Assembly: GCA_044432645.1 (NCBI GenBank)
Contig: JAWXUM010000016.1
Span: 1-55,550 of the forward strand
Direction: 5' to 3'
Source of the DNA: SIG603 sp044432645
Lineage (GTDB): Bacteria; Bacillota; Clostridia; Oscillospirales; Acutalibacteraceae
Length of the DNA: 55,550 nucleotides
The stretch's first letter is position 1. The number at the start of each line of letters is the position of its first letter. Shown in pieces: positions 50,912 through 55,550 of this stretch. The notes beneath the pieces are model-generated. The model was not told where the DNA came from. It saw nothing but the letters and a program-made list of their open reading frames with translations, and searched no databases. Both the position numbers and the translations under genes were made by a program.

Positions 50912-51850
50912 ATGATAGAGTTTCGCAATGTTTCAAAAACCTATAATACTGGCACGACAGCATTAACAAATATCAATTTAAAAGTTGATAAAGGGGAATT
51001 TGTTTTCATCGTTGGTTCTTCTGGTGCTGGTAAAAGTACTTTTTTAAAACTAATAATGTGCGAAGAAAAGGCTAACGAGGGTCAAATTTTCGTCGCTGGA
51101 ACTGATGTAACAAATATTAAAAAAAGAAAAATACCTTATTTAAGACGTAAAATGGGTATTGTTTTCCAAGATTTTAGGCTTATTGAGCATATGAATGTTT
51201 ACGACAACGTAGCTTTTGCTATGCGTGTTGTTGGAACAGCCAATAAAATTATTAAAAAAAGAGTTCCGTATATTTTGGCGCTTGTTGGCTTGCAACATAA
51301 AGCTAAACGTAAACCGTCAGAACTTTCAGGTGGCGAAAGACAACGTATTGGTCTTGCTAGGGCTTTGGTTAACAATCCTTCTTTAATTGTTGCTGACGAG
51401 CCTACTGGTAATATCGACCCAGCTTTGTCTTTTGAAATTGTTGACTTGTTAAGTGAAATCAACAGACGTGGAACAACAATATTAATGGTTACACATGAAC
51501 ATTCTTTGGTAAAACATTTCCATAAAAGAATTATTCAAATACACGGTGGCGAAATTGTAGCCGACACTGCTGCTATGGAAACAGCTAATGTAAGCCGTGC
51601 TGAAGCTCAAGCTGCTTATGAAAAAGAAAAAGAAGACGAAAAAATCAAACAAGAACTTTCTGAAAAGTTTAATTTAGATACAGAAAAAGAAACAGTGAAA
51701 CCTACATTAGCTCAAAACTACGAACTAGGTATAGACGAAGACGAAGAAATTGAAGAAATTGATTTCTTAAGTATTATGCAAGAAACTCAAGAGCTTTTAA
51801 CAAATGACTATGACGTAGAAGTAGAAGATGGTCAGGAGGACAGAGGATGA
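50912..51850 (+). CDS. ftsE: Cell division ATP-binding protein FtsE, C-terminally extended
   Basis: FtsE with FtsX forms an ABC-type complex that controls cell-wall hydrolases at division or elongation. The 312-residue protein has Walker A GSSGAGKST, signature ELSGGERQR and Walker B LIVADEPTGN. The core ends near residue 225; about 85 acidic, partly coiled-coil-like residues follow, beyond the usual length. ATG 50912 gives the standard MIEFRNVSKTY start with AAGGTG upstream; GTG 50882 would add ten residues that overlie a GTTGTGTT/AACACGAC hairpin. It overlaps ftsX by four bases. Confidence 0.93.
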   Translation: MIEFRNVSKTYNTGTTALTNINLKVDKGEFVFIVGSSGAGKSTFLKLIMCEEKANEGQIFVAGTDVTNIKKRKIPYLRRKMGIVFQDFRLIEHMNVYDNVAFAMRVVGTANKIIKKRVPYILALVGLQHKAKRKPSELSGGERQRIGLARALVNNPSLIVADEPTGNIDPALSFEIVDLLSEINRRGTTILMVTHEHSLVKHFHKRIIQIHGGEIVADTAAMETANVSRAEAQAAYEKEKEDEKIKQELSEKFNLDTEKETVKPTLAQNYELGIDEDEEIEEIDFLSIMQETQELLTNDYDVEVEDGQEDRG

Positions 51851-52752
51851 GAAGTTTAAGCTACCTTTTTGGCGAAGGTTTTAAAAGTTTATGGAAAAAT
51901 AGAACAATGAGTGCTGCTTCGATTGCAGTTTTAATATCCTGTTTGCTTTTAACAGGTATTGCAATTGCTGTTTCTGTTAATATGGAAAACACAATGAAGT
52001 CAATTGAGGGCGACAACAATATTTCTATTTATATAGACACCGAAGTTTCAACTATTACTTCTATTGAAATAGGCGAAACAATTAGGTCAATAAGTAATGT
52101 TGACACTTGCGAATATATTTCAAAAGATGATGGATTAGAAGATTTAAAGGATTTATTAGGTGAAAATTCAAGCCTTTTAGAGGGTCTTGACGGCGATGAT
52201 AACTTTTTGCCAGATGCTTACAGTATTTCTTTGGAAGACTTAAGTTTGTACGAAGACACAATGAATCAAATTATAGCAATTGAGGGTGTGAAAAGCTACA
52301 CCGATTATTCTGATGTTGCTGAAAAATTAAGCAGTTTGGACGAACTTATAACTTACGCAAGTATAGCTATTGTGTCGCTTTTGGCTGTTGTTTCAATTTT
52401 CATTATTTCTAACACAGTTAAAGTTACTATGTTTACAAGACGAGTTGAAATTAACATTATGAAATCGGTAGGAGCTACTAACTGGTTTGTTCGTATTCCG
52501 TTTGTCGTAGAAAGTTTAATAATAGGTCTTATTTCTGGTGGACTTTCTGCTACTATTTTATTTTTTGCATACGACAAAGCAACCCAGGTTGTGTATGGAA
52601 TTGTTCCATTTTTGTCAATTGTCGATATAGACCCATATATGTGGTATATTTACGGAGTTTATGCAGTTTTAGGTGCTTTGTTTGGCGTAGTCGGTGGTGC
52701 AATTTCCATTAGTAGGTATTTGAAAAACGAAGGTCAAAACGCAATAATTTAA
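51847..52752 (+). CDS. ftsX: Cell division protein FtsX
   Basis: FtsX is the membrane partner of FtsE and signals to peptidoglycan hydrolases. The 301-residue protein has four membrane segments (about 22-43, 175-197, 218-243 and 270-292) and a large extracellular loop after the first. The typical KSVGATNWFVRIPFVVE stretch lies before the third. ATG 51847 overlaps the ftsE stop as ATGA, with GGAGG inside ftsE. Confidence 0.94.
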   Translation: MRSLSYLFGEGFKSLWKNRTMSAASIAVLISCLLLTGIAIAVSVNMENTMKSIEGDNNISIYIDTEVSTITSIEIGETIRSISNVDTCEYISKDDGLEDLKDLLGENSSLLEGLDGDDNFLPDAYSISLEDLSLYEDTMNQIIAIEGVKSYTDYSDVAEKLSSLDELITYASIAIVSLLAVVSIFIISNTVKVTMFTRRVEINIMKSVGATNWFVRIPFVVESLIIGLISGGLSATILFFAYDKATQVVYGIVPFLSIVDIDPYMWYIYGVYAVLGALFGVVGGAISISRYLKNEGQNAII

Positions 52753-52763
52753 AATCATTTTAT

Positions 52764-52793
52764 AAGGAATGTCCACTGGGCATTCCTTTTTGG
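52764..52793 (+). terminator. ftsEX terminator
   Basis: AAGGAATG (52764-52771) pairs with CATTCCTT (52781-52788), followed by TTT. Confidence 0.82.
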
Positions 52794-52868
52794 TATATTT
52801 TTAAAAATTATGGGGAGTGAAAAGTGCTTGCCCTTTATAAAAAAACTAGGATTAATTCCCTAAAAACA

Positions 52869-52897
52869 TTGACATTTATGTGCAAAAACAATATAAT
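52869..52897 (+). promoter_or_regulatory. Promoter of greA-lysS
   Basis: TTGACA (52869-52874), 17 bases, TATAAT (52892-52897): both boxes match the consensus exactly. Confidence 0.9.
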
Positions 52898-52957
52898 AGA
52901 AATGTTATAAATTTGTAAGCACAAATTATTTTTATAAAAAATAAAGGTGGTATATAT

Positions 52958-53443
52958 ATGGAAGAAAAGAAAATATTTTTAACTCAAGAAGGTAAAGATG
53001 CCCTTGAAAAAGAATTAGAACAGCTAATTTCTGTTGGTAGAAAAGAAGCAGCTGAAAAATTAAAAGTTGCTAGGTCTTTTGGTGACCTTTCTGAAAACAG
53101 CGAATACGACGAAGCTAAAAATGACCAAGCTATTTTAGAAGCTAGAATTGCTGACTTAGAAGTTATGCTAAAAAAAGCTATCGTTATCAATGAAAGCGAA
53201 CTTAACAAAGAAACAGTTAACTTAGGTTCTATTATTAAAGTTGAGGGTGTTTCAGCTAACGGAACTAAAATGGAAAGAGAACTTAAAATGGTTGGCTCTA
53301 ATGAAGCTGAACCTTGGAATAATAAAATTTCAGACGAATCTGCTTTAGGTAAAGCTTTGTTCGGACAAAAAACTGGTACAACTGTAGAAGTTGAAACTCC
53401 AGCTGGTGTAATCACTTACACTATAGTTTCAGTTTCAAGATAA
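52958..53443 (+). CDS. greA: Transcription elongation factor GreA
   Basis: GreA rescues backtracked RNA polymerase by stimulating transcript cleavage. The 161-residue protein has the N-terminal coiled coil with the acidic tip GDLSENSEYDEAKNDQA (about residues 46-62) and the C-terminal FKBP-like domain. AAAGGTGG precedes ATG 52958. It ends 34 bases before lysS, a common pairing in Firmicutes. Confidence 0.97.
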   Translation: MEEKKIFLTQEGKDALEKELEQLISVGRKEAAEKLKVARSFGDLSENSEYDEAKNDQAILEARIADLEVMLKKAIVINESELNKETVNLGSIIKVEGVSANGTKMERELKMVGSNEAEPWNNKISDESALGKALFGQKTGTTVEVETPAGVITYTIVSVSR

Positions 53444-53477
53444 GCTGTAACCTTTTGATTAATAGAAAGGACTTAAA

Positions 53478-54986
53478 ATGAGTAAAAAATTTGTAGAGCA
53501 AGAACCTCTAGAATTAAGTGAAATTCTTCGAATTAGAAGAGATAAACTTGCTACTTTAAAAGATATGGACAAAAATCCATATGCTGTAACAAAATTTGAT
53601 GTTTCAGATTATGCGAAAGATGTAGTAGAAAATTTTGTAGAGCAAGAAGACCCACACGCTTTGGGTCAAACTGTTACTATGGCTGGTAGAATTATGAGCC
53701 GTCGTGGCATGGGTAAGGCTGTTTTTATGGATTTACGTGACACAACTGGCAGAATTCAACTTTATGTTAAAATTGATGTTCTTGGAGAAGAGGCTTTCAA
53801 AAGCTTTTTATCAGTTGTTGATATTGGTGATATTGTTGGACTTAAAGGTCGTGTTTTCAAAACACAACGTGGCGAAATTTCAGTAAATGTAAGCGAAATT
53901 AACATTATTTCTAAATCTTTACTTCCACTTCCAGAAAAATATCACGGATTAAAAGATATCGACGCTAGATACCGTCAAAGATATTTGGATTTAATCATGA
54001 ATCCAGACGTTAAAGATACTTTTAGAAAAAGAAGTCAAATTATCAAAGAGATTAGAAATTACCTTGATGATAAAGATTTCATGGAAGTTGAAACTTCTGT
54101 TTTACACACACAAGCTGGTGGTGCGTCTGCAAGACCATTCATTACACATCACAACGCTTTAAATACTGAACTTTACCTTAGAATTGCTTTGGAGCTTCAC
54201 CTAAAACGTCTTATCGTTGGTGGACTTGACAGAGTTTACGAAATCGGTAGAGTTTTCAGAAACGAGGGTATGGACACAACTCATAACCCTGAGTTTACAA
54301 TGTTAGAACTTTATCAAGCCTATACAGATTACGAAGGCATGATGAATTTAACTGAAGAACTTATTCAAACTGTTGCAGCAAAAGTTTGTGGCGATACTAA
54401 TATTATTTGTGGTGATGTAGAAATAGACCTTGGTAAGCCTTTTGCACGACTTTCTATGGTTGACGCTATTAAAGAGTACAGTGGAGTTGACTTTATGACT
54501 GTTGAAACTTTAGAAGATGCTAGAGCTCTTGCTAAAGAACATCACATTGAGTTTGAAACTCGTCATAAAAAAGGTGAAATTATCAACTTATTCTTCGAAC
54601 ATTATGTAGAGGAAAAATTAATTCAGCCTACATTTATCACAGGTCATCCTACAGATATTTCTCCACTTGCTAAAAAATCTCCTGAAAACCCAGAGTTTAC
54701 AGAAAGATTTGAGCTGTTTATATTAGGCCATGAATATGCAAACGCATTCAGCGAACTTAATGACCCAATCGACCAAAGAGAAAGATTTGAGGCTCAAGCA
54801 GCTGCTAAAGCTGCTGGTGACGATGAAGCTTGCGAAGTAGACGAAGATTTCTTAGCTGCATTAGAATACGCAATGCCTCCAACAGGTGGCTTAGGTATCG
54901 GTGTTGACAGACTTGTTATGTTGCTTACAAATTCTGTAAGCATTAGAGATGTTCTATTGTTCCCAACAATGAAACCTATAGTATAA
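53478..54986 (+). CDS. lysS: Lysyl-tRNA synthetase, class II
   Basis: The 502-residue protein charges tRNA-Lys. It has an N-terminal OB anticodon-binding domain (GRIMSRRGMGKAVFMDLRD) and a class II core with motif 2 FRNEGMDTTHNPEFTMLE and motif 3 GGLGIGVDRLVMLL. GAAAGGA precedes ATG 53478. It is co-transcribed with greA and followed by a strong terminator. Confidence 0.97.
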   Translation: MSKKFVEQEPLELSEILRIRRDKLATLKDMDKNPYAVTKFDVSDYAKDVVENFVEQEDPHALGQTVTMAGRIMSRRGMGKAVFMDLRDTTGRIQLYVKIDVLGEEAFKSFLSVVDIGDIVGLKGRVFKTQRGEISVNVSEINIISKSLLPLPEKYHGLKDIDARYRQRYLDLIMNPDVKDTFRKRSQIIKEIRNYLDDKDFMEVETSVLHTQAGGASARPFITHHNALNTELYLRIALELHLKRLIVGGLDRVYEIGRVFRNEGMDTTHNPEFTMLELYQAYTDYEGMMNLTEELIQTVAAKVCGDTNIICGDVEIDLGKPFARLSMVDAIKEYSGVDFMTVETLEDARALAKEHHIEFETRHKKGEIINLFFEHYVEEKLIQPTFITGHPTDISPLAKKSPENPEFTERFELFILGHEYANAFSELNDPIDQRERFEAQAAAKAAGDDEACEVDEDFLAALEYAMPPTGGLGIGVDRLVMLLTNSVSIRDVLLFPTMKPIV

Positions 54987-55000
54987 TACACTTTAAATTG

Positions 55001-55031
55001 CACCACTGCTAAATGTAGTGGTGTTTTTTTT
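55001..55031 (+). terminator. lysS terminator
   Basis: CACCACT (55001-55007) pairs with AGTGGTG (55017-55023), followed by a run of eight T. Confidence 0.9.
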
Positions 55032-55076
55032 ATCAAAAACTTCAAATATTGTAGTCAAGCCAGTTGGTTAGTGCAA

Positions 55077-55395
55077 AAACTCTGTAGGGTAGGTCTTCCA
55101 CACCCTACCAAGTGTTATATGTAATTTATATTGTAGGGAACGACGTCCTCGTCGTTCCGTTATTCGTAAATTTTTCCCTATGTCACGGCCGACCAAATCC
55201 AATGTCACGATATTTTATTGTAGGGGCGACTAGTAGCCGCCCGTGGTAAGGACGAAAGCTAACCTAAAAAACAGAACATAAAGGGAAAGCAATCTAGCCT
55301 TTATAAACTTTTTTGTACAAATTATTTTCCCCTTATCACGGACGACCGAATCTCGCCCTACGCTAGGAACGTATGCGTTCCCTATAAAAGGAAAA
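55077..55395. repeat. Intergenic palindrome cluster after lysS
   Basis: From left to right: a second-family copy (55077-55128), GTAGGGAACGACG/CGTCGTTCC (about 55133-55157), GTAGGGGCGACTAGTAG with CCGCCCGTGG (about 55220-55243), CACGGACGACC with CTCGCCCTAC (about 55338-55361), and GGAACG/CGTTCC (about 55367-55380). No reading frame of note is seen. Confidence 0.65.
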
Positions 55396-55449
55396 AACGC
55401 CCTATTTTACGAAAAAAGAGAAAAAAGGAAAAAATAAAGGAAAAAAGAG

Positions 55450-55550
55450 TTGACAATTGTAGATAAGTGTGATAATATATAGGAACCTCATGAGAAGTGA
55501 GGGGAGAAATTAATTCGGCCTGAGGGTGAGAAATTAAAATTTCGAAAAAA
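55450..55550 (+). promoter_or_regulatory. Strong promoter and start of an unidentified leader (cut by window edge)
   Basis: TTGACA (55450-55455) and TAATAT (55473-55478) are 17 bases apart, with TGTGATAAT as an alternative extended -10 box. The transcript would begin near 55485 with CCTCA/TGAGG hairpin sequence (55487-55503) and a purine-rich run with no start codon in 65 bases. It may be a cis-regulatory leader or a stable RNA; the gene is beyond the window. Confidence 0.5.

Noticed and set aside
1..55550. tRNA and rRNA genes, transposase, integrase or toxin-antitoxin genes
   Set aside because: I looked in all gaps and saw no cloverleaf, rRNA segment or matching protein; the divergent XRE pair lacks a toxin-like partner.

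Overview
The window is low-GC DNA, densely coding on both strands with purine-rich ribosome binding sites. It most likely comes from a spore-forming member of the class Clostridia (Firmicutes). The evidence is spoIIID and bofA (mother-cell sporulation genes), a FabT/FabK-type fatty acid operon, CIRCE-controlled groESL and sigma-A promoters of the TTGACA-N17-TATAAT type. Two arylsulfatase-like genes, nagA, two Gfo/Idh/MocA oxidoreductases, a sugar isomerase and xylB suggest use of host or plant glycans, as in a gut anaerobe. The exact genus cannot be read from the sequence.

Layout. 1-1747 (minus): a sugar-catabolic pair, one gene cut by the window edge. 1945-3992: spoIIID and a large membrane protein of unknown function. 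4140-14234: a complete plus-strand operon for type II fatty acid synthesis and acetyl-CoA carboxylase (fabT, H, K, D, G, F, accB, fabZ, accC, D, A), with no acpP in its usual slot. 14322-19005: sulfatase, an unknown membrane-anchored protein, pyrE and a uracil permease. 19171-22449: CIRCE-groES-groEL, then a manganese-type (yybP-ykoY) riboswitch in front of a Ca2+/cation exchanger. 22809-27463 (minus): rnr-bofA-nagA-oxidoreductase. 27911-32091 (minus): ABC exporter-aldo/keto reductase-murD. 32250-36110: a hydroxyacid dehydrogenase, a small divergent pair of XRE regulators bracketed by a 43-bp direct repeat, then phosphatase-rsmH-like-Cys-rich small protein on the minus strand. 36268-42015: XRE regulator-asnB-ATP-grasp ligase-asnB, probably for peptidoglycan modification. 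42425-43924 (minus): RNA methyltransferase-Dabb-NUDIX. 44058-50634: SGNH hydrolase, a binding lipoprotein with a long Glu/Val/Ile tail, MATE pump, xylulokinase and a second sulfatase. 50912-54986: ftsE-ftsX, greA, lysS. The last 100 bases hold a promoter and the start of an untranslated leader.

Non-coding content is the most unusual part. A 71-74-nt structured leader occurs three times directly before start codons, twice in tandem before fabH. A 244-bp non-coding mobile-type element with a constant 139-bp palindromic-ended core occurs four times, always beside a hairpin. In the best copy the whole 25-bp terminator hairpin is duplicated as a target site duplication. Several families of shorter palindromes fill most gaps, including gaps inside the fab operon. 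No tRNA, rRNA, CRISPR array, transposase or integrase gene was seen.
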